This document shows, piece by piece, positions 12,076-18,603 of a stretch of DNA of 19,821 bases. The stretch's first letter is position 1; each line of letters opens with the position of its first letter. Location: contig JBJMLK010000224.1 in the NCBI GenBank assembly GCA_045805345.1, positions 1 through 19,821 on the forward strand. The letters are read 5' to 3'. The notes under the pieces were generated by a model. That model searched no databases. It had not been told where the DNA came from and saw only the letters and a program-made list of their open reading frames with translations. The position numbers and the translations under genes were made by a program. The DNA comes from AC-37 sp045805345. GTDB taxonomy: Bacteria; Actinomycetota; Thermoleophilia; Solirubrobacterales; Thermoleophilaceae.

Positions 12076-14904
12076 TCAACGGACCGCAAATACCGCGCGC
12101 GCCGTGCTGCCGGCGAAGCTGACGGAGACCGTGGCCGTGCCGGGCCTGATCCCCTTCACCAGCCCGTTCCCGTCCACCCGCACCACGGTGGGGCTGCTGC
12201 TCGTGAACCGCAGCGGCGCATGGGACAGGTCCACGAACGTGTCGTCCTGCCGCACCGCCGTGATGATGTCCGCCGCACGCGCCGGCGTGCCGACCGGACC
12301 GAGGCCCTGGAGCCAGTGGTTCTTCGCCCGCAGGCTCAGAGCCTCGCCGACCTTCAGGGTCGACTTGGGCGGCTGCACGGTCAGGTGGCGCACGGTGCGG
12401 GCTATCCGGCCCGTGATCCGGACCGGCAGCTGGTGCAGGCGCTCGCCGGCCGAGCCGGAGACCTCGAACGTCCAGCGGCCTGGGTAGACGACCGAGCGCC
12501 GCGCGGCCGCGTCCCACAGGCGCAGCGTGTCCGCTATCGGGACGCTGATGGTGACCCTCTGCGACGCGCCGGGCGCCAGCTCGCGCGTCTTTCGGAAGCC
12601 GACCAGCCGCCGGAGTGGCACATCGCGGCCCGAGACCTTCGGCGACCGCGCGTAGACCTGCACGACGGTGGCGCCCACGCGCCGGCCGGTGTTCCTGATC
12701 CGCACCTTGACCTTTATTGCGTTGTTCGCGTCGACCTGCCGGCGATCCGTGTGGATGCCGGTCCAGCGGAACGTCGTGTACCCGAGCCCGAACCCGAAGC
12801 GGTACTGCGGCACGCCGGCGAAGTACTCGTAGGTGCGCCCGAGGCCGCCGGTCCTGCGCGGCGCCAGGTCGTAGTCGCTCATCGAGGGCAGCTGCCGGTC
12901 CCCGCGGTACCACGTGAAGCTCAGCCGTCCGCTCGGGTTGACGCGGCCCAGCAGGGCGGCGGCGAACGCGCGCCCCTGGCGCTGGCCGGCCGGCGCGCTG
13001 AACAGGATCGAGCGCACCTCGTGCTCGACGGGGCCGAGCGCGACCATCCCGCCCGCCTGCACCACGAGCGCGATGCGCGGGTTGCCCACCGCGGCCGCCT
13101 GGTGGACGAGCGAGTCGTAGTTGCCCGGCATCGCGACGCTGTCGCGGTCGGCGCCTTCGGCGTTCGTGTTCTCGTCGGTGCCCACCATGACCACGACAAG
13201 GTCGGCGTGGCGGATCGCGTCGCGGGTCTCCGCCGAGAGCGCGACCGGCGAGCTCGACGTGGACGACGAGCCCGCGTCGTCGTAGGTGACCGCCGCTCCG
13301 GGGTTGACCTTCCTGACCTGATTGGTGAGCGCCTGGCGGAGGCTGATCCGCTCGTGCGGCTTGCCCGAGTAGCCGCCCAGGAAGACCTTGCCGGCCTGGT
13401 CGCCGAGGATCACCACTCGGTGAAGCCCCCTGGGATCCGCGGGCAGCAGCGGCCGCGCGCCGGCGCGCGGGGGACGGTTCTTCAGCAGAACCAGCGAGCG
13501 CTTGGCCACCTCGCCTGCCAGCTCGCGGTGCGCCCTGCTCTCGATCACCGACTTGTGGATCCGCGTGTACGGCTGCCGCGCGCGCGGGTCGAACTCGCCG
13601 GTCTCCATACGGAGCGTGAACAGGCGCACGAGCGCGCGGTCGATCACGTCCTCGCCGAGCGCGCCGGAGGCGATCGCCTCGCGCACGTAGTCGATCCGGT
13701 TCTCCTTGCCGGAGAGGTTCGAGCCGATGTCGCCGACCGGCGGCTGGCCCGGCGCGCCGTCCTCCCCCAAGCAGTTCACGTCGGTGCCCGCGCGCAGTGC
13801 GAACGCCTCTCCCCCGGCCTGCCCGCGGATCGTCCTCAAGTCGGACTTGCGCGTCCACAGCGCCGCCTCGTCACCGCCGTGGTTGGTGGTCCAGCCGGGC
13901 GGCGCCCAGTCGTGGCCCAGGAAGTAGAGCGCGGTGCCGGGCACGCCGATCGGCTGGTCGGGGCGCCGGTAGGTGGTGGCCACGGCGCCGCAGTCCGACG
14001 TCACGTAGCCCGCGTGGCCCCACGTGCGCCGCGCGAGCACGTTGAGCAGCAGCGAGTTGGCCACCGCCGGCGTGCCGTTCACCGCGTTGTACGAGGACAT
14101 CAGCCCGCTCACGCGGCCCTGCTCCACCACGCGGCGGAAGTGAGGCGTGTAGTAGTCGCGGATCGTCGCCTCGTCGGTGTTGGACGAGACCGCGGTGCGG
14201 TCCTTCTCCACGTTGTTGAGCGCGAAGTGCTTGGCCGTCGCCACCGCCTTCAAATAGCGGCCGCGCAGCGAGCCGTCAGCGCGCTGGCCCTGGAAGCCGT
14301 GGACGTACGCGGTCGCCATCGTCCCGACCAGGAACGGGTCCTCGCCGAAGGCCTCGTCGGTCCGGCCCCAGCGGGGGTCGCGGTCGATGTTGATCGTGGG
14401 GTTGAAGTAGAAGAGCGACCCGTAGTCGGACGCCTTCGGGCCGAGGTCGTTGTGATCGTCGTCGAACAGGGAGCGGTCCAGGAAGCCTCGTGCCTCGTCG
14501 GAGATCGCGTCGGTCTCGCGCTGCATCAGCCCCGGGTCCCAGCTCATGCTCGTGGCGAGGTTGGTGGGGAAGCTCGTGGCGGGGATCGGGTTGTTCACCC
14601 CGCCGCTGTACTCGGAGCCGCCGTACCAGTCGCCGCCCCAGAACGCCGACACGCCGTGCTGCGCCTCGCTCCAGTAGGCGTACTGCTGGACGCCCAGCCG
14701 CGGGATCGCCTGGGCGTTGGTGGTGCCGAGCTGCTGTGCCTTCTCGTCGAGCGTCATGCGCGCCACGAGGTCGGCCGCGCGCTCCCCGAACGGCAGGCGC
14801 GTGTCGCGGTAGGGCGGGGGCGCGGCGCTCGCGGGCGTGGCGAGGACGGCCGCGGCCGCGGCGGCGGTCGCGAGCAATCGTGCTGAGCGCCGGCCGGCGG
14901 CCAC
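12076..14904 (-). CDS. Secreted glycoside hydrolase family 3 (beta-glucosidase/beta-xylosidase type) with BIG2-like C-terminal domain
   Basis: The 942-aa protein has a signal peptide (RLLATAAAAAAVLATPASA). The GH3 N-domain includes YWSEAQHGVS (77-86), typical of the beta-xylosidase-like branch, DRDPRWGRTDEAFGEDP (174-190), KHFALNN (225-231) and the nucleophile Asp304 in VTSDCGA. A stretch of about 60 residues after Asp304 (to GGDEAALWTRKSDL) looks like an insertion. The GH3 C-domain follows (KRSLVLLKN, VVVMVGTDENTNAEGADRDS with the catalytic-face acidic residues), then the Fn3-like domain (GFGLGYTTF, VQVYAR, LVGFRKTRELAPGASQRV). The last 90 residues end VVRVDGNGLVKGIRPGTATVSVSFAGSTARAVFAV, a BIG2-type Ig domain. 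It should hydrolyse terminal beta-linked sugars outside the cell; the exact sugar is unproven. The start is GTG at 14904 without a clear ribosome site. Confidence 0.92.
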   Translation of the reverse strand: MAAGRRSARLLATAAAAAAVLATPASAAPPPYRDTRLPFGERAADLVARMTLDEKAQQLGTTNAQAIPRLGVQQYAYWSEAQHGVSAFWGGDWYGGSEYSGGVNNPIPATSFPTNLATSMSWDPGLMQRETDAISDEARGFLDRSLFDDDHNDLGPKASDYGSLFYFNPTINIDRDPRWGRTDEAFGEDPFLVGTMATAYVHGFQGQRADGSLRGRYLKAVATAKHFALNNVEKDRTAVSSNTDEATIRDYYTPHFRRVVEQGRVSGLMSSYNAVNGTPAVANSLLLNVLARRTWGHAGYVTSDCGAVATTYRRPDQPIGVPGTALYFLGHDWAPPGWTTNHGGDEAALWTRKSDLRTIRGQAGGEAFALRAGTDVNCLGEDGAPGQPPVGDIGSNLSGKENRIDYVREAIASGALGEDVIDRALVRLFTLRMETGEFDPRARQPYTRIHKSVIESRAHRELAGEVAKRSLVLLKNRPPRAGARPLLPADPRGLHRVVILGDQAGKVFLGGYSGKPHERISLRQALTNQVRKVNPGAAVTYDDAGSSSTSSSPVALSAETRDAIRHADLVVVMVGTDENTNAEGADRDSVAMPGNYDSLVHQAAAVGNPRIALVVQAGGMVALGPVEHEVRSILFSAPAGQRQGRAFAAALLGRVNPSGRLSFTWYRGDRQLPSMSDYDLAPRRTGGLGRTYEYFAGVPQYRFGFGLGYTTFRWTGIHTDRRQVDANNAIKVKVRIRNTGRRVGATVVQVYARSPKVSGRDVPLRRLVGFRKTRELAPGASQRVTISVPIADTLRLWDAAARRSVVYPGRWTFEVSGSAGERLHQLPVRITGRIARTVRHLTVQPPKSTLKVGEALSLRAKNHWLQGLGPVGTPARAADIITAVRQDDTFVDLSHAPLRFTSSSPTVVRVDGNGLVKGIRPGTATVSVSFAGSTARAVFAVR

Positions 14905-14977
14905 GGCGGAGGACTCTACGCCAGGCTCAACCCGCCGGCGCCAGGCTCGGCGTGTCAGTTCGGCAACCTCCGTATTC

Positions 14978-14993
14978 GACAGCGTCGGCTGTC
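14978..14993. promoter_or_regulatory. Palindrome GACAGC-GTCG-GCTGTC, candidate operator
   Basis: This perfect six-base inverted repeat lies in the 109-base gap between GH3 (minus) and the small gene at 15014 (plus), seven bases upstream of the TAGGGT box. GTCGGCTGTCACC (14984-14996) within it repeats the 1241-1253 motif with one change. It could control either or both divergent genes. Confidence 0.4.
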
Positions 14994-14999
14994 ACCAGT

Positions 15000-15005
15000 T
15001 AGGGT
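15000..15005 (+). promoter_or_regulatory. Candidate -10 (TAGGGT) of the small gene at 15014
   Basis: TAGGGT ends eight bases before the GTG at 15014, consistent with a leaderless transcript. TTCGAC (14975-14980) is a possible -35 at a 19-base spacing. Confidence 0.35.
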
Positions 15006-15013
15006 GGGTCACT

Positions 15014-15190
15014 GTGAGTACGGCAAGGAAGCCGAGGACACGGCACGAGGTGGGGTCGCGCACGCTGCGCGTCCTTTCGCCGCTGTTCCGCTACAGCGCG
15101 CCGCGCGACGCATGGGTGCTGCGGCTGGTCGGCCGCCGAGTGGGCCCGGCGCTCACCTTCAGCGAGCGACGGGACAAGCTGGCGCGCTGA
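15014..15190 (+). CDS. Small basic protein of unknown function (58 aa)
   Basis: GTG at 15014 opens a 58-codon frame starting STARKPRTRHEVGSRTLRVL, then SPLFRYSAPRDAWVLRLVGRRVGPALTF and ending RRDKLAR. It is strongly basic, with no signal peptide or membrane helix. The segment RDAWVLRLVGRRVGP has a regular alternation of hydrophobic and basic residues that suggests an amphipathic helix. I recognise no named family. Support for a real gene is the good promoter-like spacing, coherent codon use and the lack of any competing frame. It is divergent from GH3 and leads the co-directional run to the P-domain, exporter, glycosyltransferase and deacetylase genes. Its last codons and stop lie in a 23-bp direct repeat. 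Confidence 0.6.
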   Translation: MSTARKPRTRHEVGSRTLRVLSPLFRYSAPRDAWVLRLVGRRVGPALTFSERRDKLAR

Positions 15191-15198
15191 TCCATCCC
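15176..15198 (+). repeat. 23-bp direct repeat, copy 1 (end of small gene)
   Basis: AAGCTGGCGCGCTGATCCATCCC is 23 bases; only its coordinates matter here. It includes the last codons KLAR and the TGA of the 58-aa gene plus eight bases beyond. An exact copy lies at 16159-16181, at the end of the P-domain gene, 983 bases away. Confidence 0.9.
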
Positions 15199-15223
15199 AA
15201 GGGGGCTGCCGCCGGGCGCGCCC

Positions 15224-15252
15224 TTGACCCGCCGCCGCGACTCGGCCAGACT
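15224..15252 (+). promoter_or_regulatory. Candidate sigma-70 promoter of the P-domain gene
   Basis: TTGACC (15224-15229) and CAGACT (15247-15252) are separated by 17 bases, which fits a -35/-10 pair. A start near 15259 would give a leader of about 39 bases with GGAGAGGAG (15284-15292) well placed before the ATG at 15298. Confidence 0.45.
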
Positions 15253-15297
15253 CACCGTCGCAGGCGGCCGCGGGACCGGCGCCGGAGAGGAGAGCCC

Positions 15298-16173
15298 ATG
15301 GAGCAGGTCTCGAGCGGTCCGCTTCGCTTCGGAGTCGCCGCAGCCGCGGCGGTGGCCCTGGCGGCGCCGAGCGCCGCGACCGCAGCCACCAAGACCTTCA
15401 CCAAGGCGTCTCCGATCACGATCCCGGCGAGCGGGTCGGCAACCCCCTACCCGTCGACGATCGCCGTCACCGGCTTCACCGGGCCGGTGCAGGACGTGAA
15501 CGTGACGCTCAAGAACCTGCAGCACCCCTCGGCGACCGACCTCAGCGTGCTCCTCGTGGGCCCCGGCGGGCAGCGGACGATCCTCAGCTCCGGCGCCGGC
15601 AGCGCCACCGGGCCGCCCGCGCCGAACGAGACCTTCACGCTCGACGACGAGGCGGCGTCCTCGCTTCCGTGCAGCGAGCAGCCCGTCGCGCCGGGGAGCT
15701 ACAAGCCCACGCGCGCCACCTGCTTCTCGACCAACCCCGAGGCGTTCCCGGCCCCCGCGCCGCCCGGTCCGTACGCCGTCTCGCTGTCGGTCTTCGACGG
15801 CAAGGCCTCCAACGGCACGTGGAAGCTGTACGTGATCGACGAGGCCCCCGGCGACGGCGGCACGATGTCCGGTGGCTGGAGCCTGACCATCAGCGCGCCC
15901 ACCTCGCCCCCGCAGACCACGATCACGAAGGGCCCGGCGAGCACTACCACGAAGCGGTCCGCCAGCTTCGCGTTCAAGTCGAGCCAGCCCGGCTCGAGCT
16001 TCGAGTGCCAGCTCGACTCCAACCTCGGCTTCTCGCGCTGCCACTCGCCCGTGACGGTGCGCAGGATGTATCCGGGCCGGCACAGCTTCGTGGTCAGGGC
16101 AAGGAACCGGTTCGGCACGGCCGACCCCACGCCGGCCAAGGCGAACTGGAAGGTCGTGAAGCTGGCGCGCTGA
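15298..16173 (+). CDS. Secreted P-domain (proprotein convertase P-like) protein
   Basis: The 291-aa protein has a Sec signal (FGVAAAAAVALAAPSAATAA). Residues about 32-200 form a P/homoB-like jelly-roll domain: strands ITIPASG, VQDVNVTLKNLQHPSATDLSVLLVGPGG and SVFDGKASNGTWKLYVIDEAPGDGG...GWSLTI match the conserved core. After a Ser/Pro/Thr linker, residues about 205-291 form an Ig/chitobiase-like module common in Solirubrobacterales secreted proteins (SSFECQLD, CHSPVTV, PGRHSFVVRARNRFGTADPTPA). Four Cys residues may pair extracellularly. P-domains usually stabilise proteases, but no protease domain is fused here, so a binding or structural role is more likely. GGAGAGGAG gives a strong ribosome site. 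The gene is bounded by an exact 23-bp direct repeat, suggesting duplication or insertion history. Confidence 0.85.
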   Translation: MEQVSSGPLRFGVAAAAAVALAAPSAATAATKTFTKASPITIPASGSATPYPSTIAVTGFTGPVQDVNVTLKNLQHPSATDLSVLLVGPGGQRTILSSGAGSATGPPAPNETFTLDDEAASSLPCSEQPVAPGSYKPTRATCFSTNPEAFPAPAPPGPYAVSLSVFDGKASNGTWKLYVIDEAPGDGGTMSGGWSLTISAPTSPPQTTITKGPASTTTKRSASFAFKSSQPGSSFECQLDSNLGFSRCHSPVTVRRMYPGRHSFVVRARNRFGTADPTPAKANWKVVKLAR

Positions 16174-16181
16174 TCCATCCC
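16159..16181 (+). repeat. 23-bp direct repeat, copy 2 (end of P-domain gene)
   Basis: This is an exact copy of 15176-15198, again encoding KLAR plus stop at the end of a different protein and extending eight bases past the stop. The flanks then differ, although both continue into short GC-rich, partly self-complementary sequence. Confidence 0.9.
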
Positions 16182-16232
16182 TGCGGCGACCGCCACCGGG
16201 CGGCCCGTCCTATCGTCAGGCCGGACAGGGTT

Positions 16233-17726
16233 ATGGAGCGCAAGTGGTGGACACTCCTCGGCGTCTGCGTGGCGACGTTCATGTTGCTCGTGGACGTCAC
16301 GATCGTGAACGTCGCGCTGCCGAGCATCGAGCGCGAGCTCCACGCGGGGCTGACCAAGCTGCAGTGGGTCATCGACGCCTACACGCTGGTGCTGTCGGCG
16401 CTGATCCTCACGATGGGCGCGCTCGCGGACCGGGTCGGCAGGCGGATCGTGTTCGTGCTGGGCGTGGCGTCGTTCACGGTCGCCTCGCTGCTCTGCGGGC
16501 TTGCCCCGAGCGCCACCGCGCTCGACGTCTTCCGCGGGCTCCAGGGGATCGGCGGCGCCGCGATGTTCGCCACCTCGCTCGCGCTGATCGCCCAGGAGTT
16601 CCGCGGCCGCGACTTCGGAACGGCGATCGCCGCCTGGGGCTCCACCGTCGGCGCCGCCGTCGCGGCCGGCCCGCTCATCGGCGGCGCGCTCACGCAGGGC
16701 CTCGGCTGGGAGTGGATCTTCTTCGTGAACATCCCGGTGGGCGTGCTCGCGCTCGCGCTCGCCCTGCGCGGGATGCGCGAGTACCGGGACCCGGACGCAC
16801 GCGGGGTCGACCCGGGCGGGCTCATCACCTCCTCGGCCGCCTTCGGACTGCTGGTCTTCGGACTCCTGCGCGGCAACGCGGAGGGCTGGGACAGCGCGCT
16901 CATCGTCGGCTCGCTCGTGGGCGCGGTGGTGCTGCTCGCGGTCTTCGTCGCGATCGAGCGCCGCCAGGAGCGCCCGATGCTCGACCTCTCGCTGTTCCGC
17001 CGGCCGGCATTCGTCGGCGTCTCGCTCGGCACGCTCGCGCTCGGCGCCGGGATGTTCTCGATCCTGCTCTACGTGTCGATCTACTTCCAGGACGTGCTGG
17101 GCTACTCGCCGTTCCAGGCGGGCCTGCGCTTCCTGCCGCTCACGCTGCTCATCTTCTTCGTGCCGCTCGCCACGCGGCCGCTGGCCGAGCGCGTGCCCCA
17201 GCGGATCCTGCTCGGCACCGGTCTGGCGCTCACCGCGCTCGGCCTGCTCCTGATGCACGGCGTGAGTGCCGGCTCGCGCTGGACGACGCTCCTCGCCGGG
17301 ATGCTCGCAGCCGGCGTCGGGATCGGGCTGTCCAACCCGGCGATCGGGTCGACGGCCCTTGGCGTGGTCGACCCGGCGCGCAGCGGCATGGCCTCGGGCT
17401 TCAGCAACACCTGCCGCCTGGGCGGCGTGACGATCGGGGTGGCCGCGCTCGGCGCGATCTTCCAGAGCGGGATCGACTCGAAGCTCGCCGAGCTGCTGCC
17501 GCGCGTGCCCTCGGGGCTGACGGATCAAGTCGCCGCCAGCGGCACCGATCGCATCCCCGCGCGACTCGCGCCGGTCGCGCGCGAGGCCTTCGTCGCGGGC
17601 TTCAACGAGATCCTGCTGTTGGGCGCAGCCACCGTGCTGCTCGGCAGCGTGGCCGCGTTCGGGCTGATCAGGGCGCGCGACTTCGTGAGGACGCGGCAGC
17701 CGGCGCCGGCGCCGGCCGAGGCCTAG
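16233..17726 (+). CDS. MFS exporter, DHA2 (EmrB/QacA, 14-TM) family
   Basis: The 497-aa membrane protein has the DHA2 drug:H+ antiporter signatures. Motif D1 in TM1 is LLVDVTIVNVALP (residues about 19-31), motif A is GALADRVGRR, motif B-like RGLQGIGGA follows, and motif C-like GPLIGGALTQGLGWEWIFFVNIP ends with the family's conserved WxWIFxxN(I/V)P stretch. The hydrophobic pattern supports about 14 membrane segments. A long loop before the last helix is also present. Such proteins expel hydrophobic or cationic compounds using the proton gradient; the substrate is unknown. ATG at 16233 is preceded by CAGGG and, further up, TATCGT (16211-16216) as a possible -10. It is 59 bases after the P-domain gene and 25 before the glycosyltransferase gene. 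No TetR/MarR regulator is adjacent. Confidence 0.93.
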   Translation: MERKWWTLLGVCVATFMLLVDVTIVNVALPSIERELHAGLTKLQWVIDAYTLVLSALILTMGALADRVGRRIVFVLGVASFTVASLLCGLAPSATALDVFRGLQGIGGAAMFATSLALIAQEFRGRDFGTAIAAWGSTVGAAVAAGPLIGGALTQGLGWEWIFFVNIPVGVLALALALRGMREYRDPDARGVDPGGLITSSAAFGLLVFGLLRGNAEGWDSALIVGSLVGAVVLLAVFVAIERRQERPMLDLSLFRRPAFVGVSLGTLALGAGMFSILLYVSIYFQDVLGYSPFQAGLRFLPLTLLIFFVPLATRPLAERVPQRILLGTGLALTALGLLLMHGVSAGSRWTTLLAGMLAAGVGIGLSNPAIGSTALGVVDPARSGMASGFSNTCRLGGVTIGVAALGAIFQSGIDSKLAELLPRVPSGLTDQVAASGTDRIPARLAPVAREAFVAGFNEILLLGAATVLLGSVAAFGLIRARDFVRTRQPAPAPAEA

Positions 17727-17739
17727 CGCGGCCAGCGGT

Positions 17740-17745
17740 TACGTT
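17740..17745 (+). promoter_or_regulatory. Candidate -10 (TACGTT) for leaderless start at 17752
   Basis: TACGTT lies six bases before the GTG start of the glycosyltransferase gene, the same spacing as TACCGT before 2072. It would give the GT/PIG-L pair its own leaderless transcript despite the 25-base gap after the exporter gene. Confidence 0.35.
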
Positions 17746-17751
17746 TCGCGC

Positions 17752-18603
17752 GTGGAGCACGGTACCCCCGCGCCCGCGAGCGTCACGTTCGCGGTGATCG
17801 GCCGCAACGAGGCCGCGACGCTGCGCACGTCGCTCGAGCAGGCCCTCGCCGCGGCCGAGCCGGGCGACCGCGTGCTGTTCGTGGACGGCGGGTCGTCCGA
17901 CGAGTCGCTGTCGATCGCGCGCGAGATGGGCGTGGAGGGCGTCGAGGCGGGCGCCGGCAAGGGCCGCGCGATCGCCGTGGCCGCCGAGGCCGCGGGTCCC
18001 GCAGCCCTCTGCACCATCGACGCCGACATCGAGTGGTCGGAGGTCAACATCCCCGCGACGCTGCGCGCGGCGTACGTGCGGACCCGCGCCGACATGGTCG
18101 TGGCCAACTTCGTGCAGAAGGCGCGAGCGCGGACGATCATCCCGGGCGTCTACCACCCGTTCGTCGCTGCGCTCTTCCCGGAGGCGCTCCACGTCGGCGG
18201 TCCCACGCCGATCACCGGGTTCCGGATCATGGCCCCGGGCCTCACCACGAACGCGGTGCCCGCGGGCTACGGCGTGGAGACCTACCTCAACATCAGGTTC
18301 GCCCTCGACGGCAGGCAGATCGAGCGGCTCGACATCGGGCTCTACGACGGCCCGCTCAAGGGCTACGCCAACATCGAGCGCATGGCCGCCGACGTGATCG
18401 CGACGATCCTCGACCTCGCCGTGGCCGAGCGGCGGCTCCACCCGTCCATGCGCGGCGCCTACGAGGAGTGGGCCTCGGCGGTGGTGGAGCACGCCTCGTC
18501 GCTCCCCGTTCCCCCGGAGGGGCGCGAGACGTACACGGCCAGGCTCATGGAGCTCGCGGCCAGGCCGCTGCCCGTGGCGCAGCCCGCCGGCGCGGCTCCT
18601 TGA
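17752..18603 (+). CDS. GT-A glycosyltransferase, GpgS-like (GT2/GT81 type)
   Basis: The 283-aa protein has a GT-A fold. Strand and nucleotide-binding region are FAVIGRNEAATL (13-24), then VLFVDGGSSDES (41-52), GAGKGRA (67-73) and the metal-binding DAD (90-92). PTPITGFRIM and GYGVE (172-176) and the late KGYANIERMAADVIATIL helix resemble glucosyl-3-phosphoglycerate synthase of mycobacteria, which transfers glucose to 3-phosphoglycerate for methylglucose lipopolysaccharide or glucosylglycerate. However, the LGVRxHRN segment that carries a metal-binding His in that enzyme reads DIGLYDGPLKGY here, without the His, so a different acceptor is likely. The GTG at 17752 begins the domain at leaderless spacing. 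The stop overlaps the TTG start of the PIG-L gene (TTGA), implying coupled translation. Confidence 0.82.
   Translation: MEHGTPAPASVTFAVIGRNEAATLRTSLEQALAAAEPGDRVLFVDGGSSDESLSIAREMGVEGVEAGAGKGRAIAVAAEAAGPAALCTIDADIEWSEVNIPATLRAAYVRTRADMVVANFVQKARARTIIPGVYHPFVAALFPEALHVGGPTPITGFRIMAPGLTTNAVPAGYGVETYLNIRFALDGRQIERLDIGLYDGPLKGYANIERMAADVIATILDLAVAERRLHPSMRGAYEEWASAVVEHASSLPVPPEGRETYTARLMELAARPLPVAQPAGAAP

Noticed and set aside
11920..14886. 988-codon plus-strand frame
   Set aside because: Mirror of the GH3 gene. The minus strand holds all GH3 motifs, whereas this frame has no recognisable domain.
15699..17528. 609-codon minus-strand frame
   Set aside because: It is antisense to the exporter and P-domain genes, with Glu/Arg/His-rich shadow composition.
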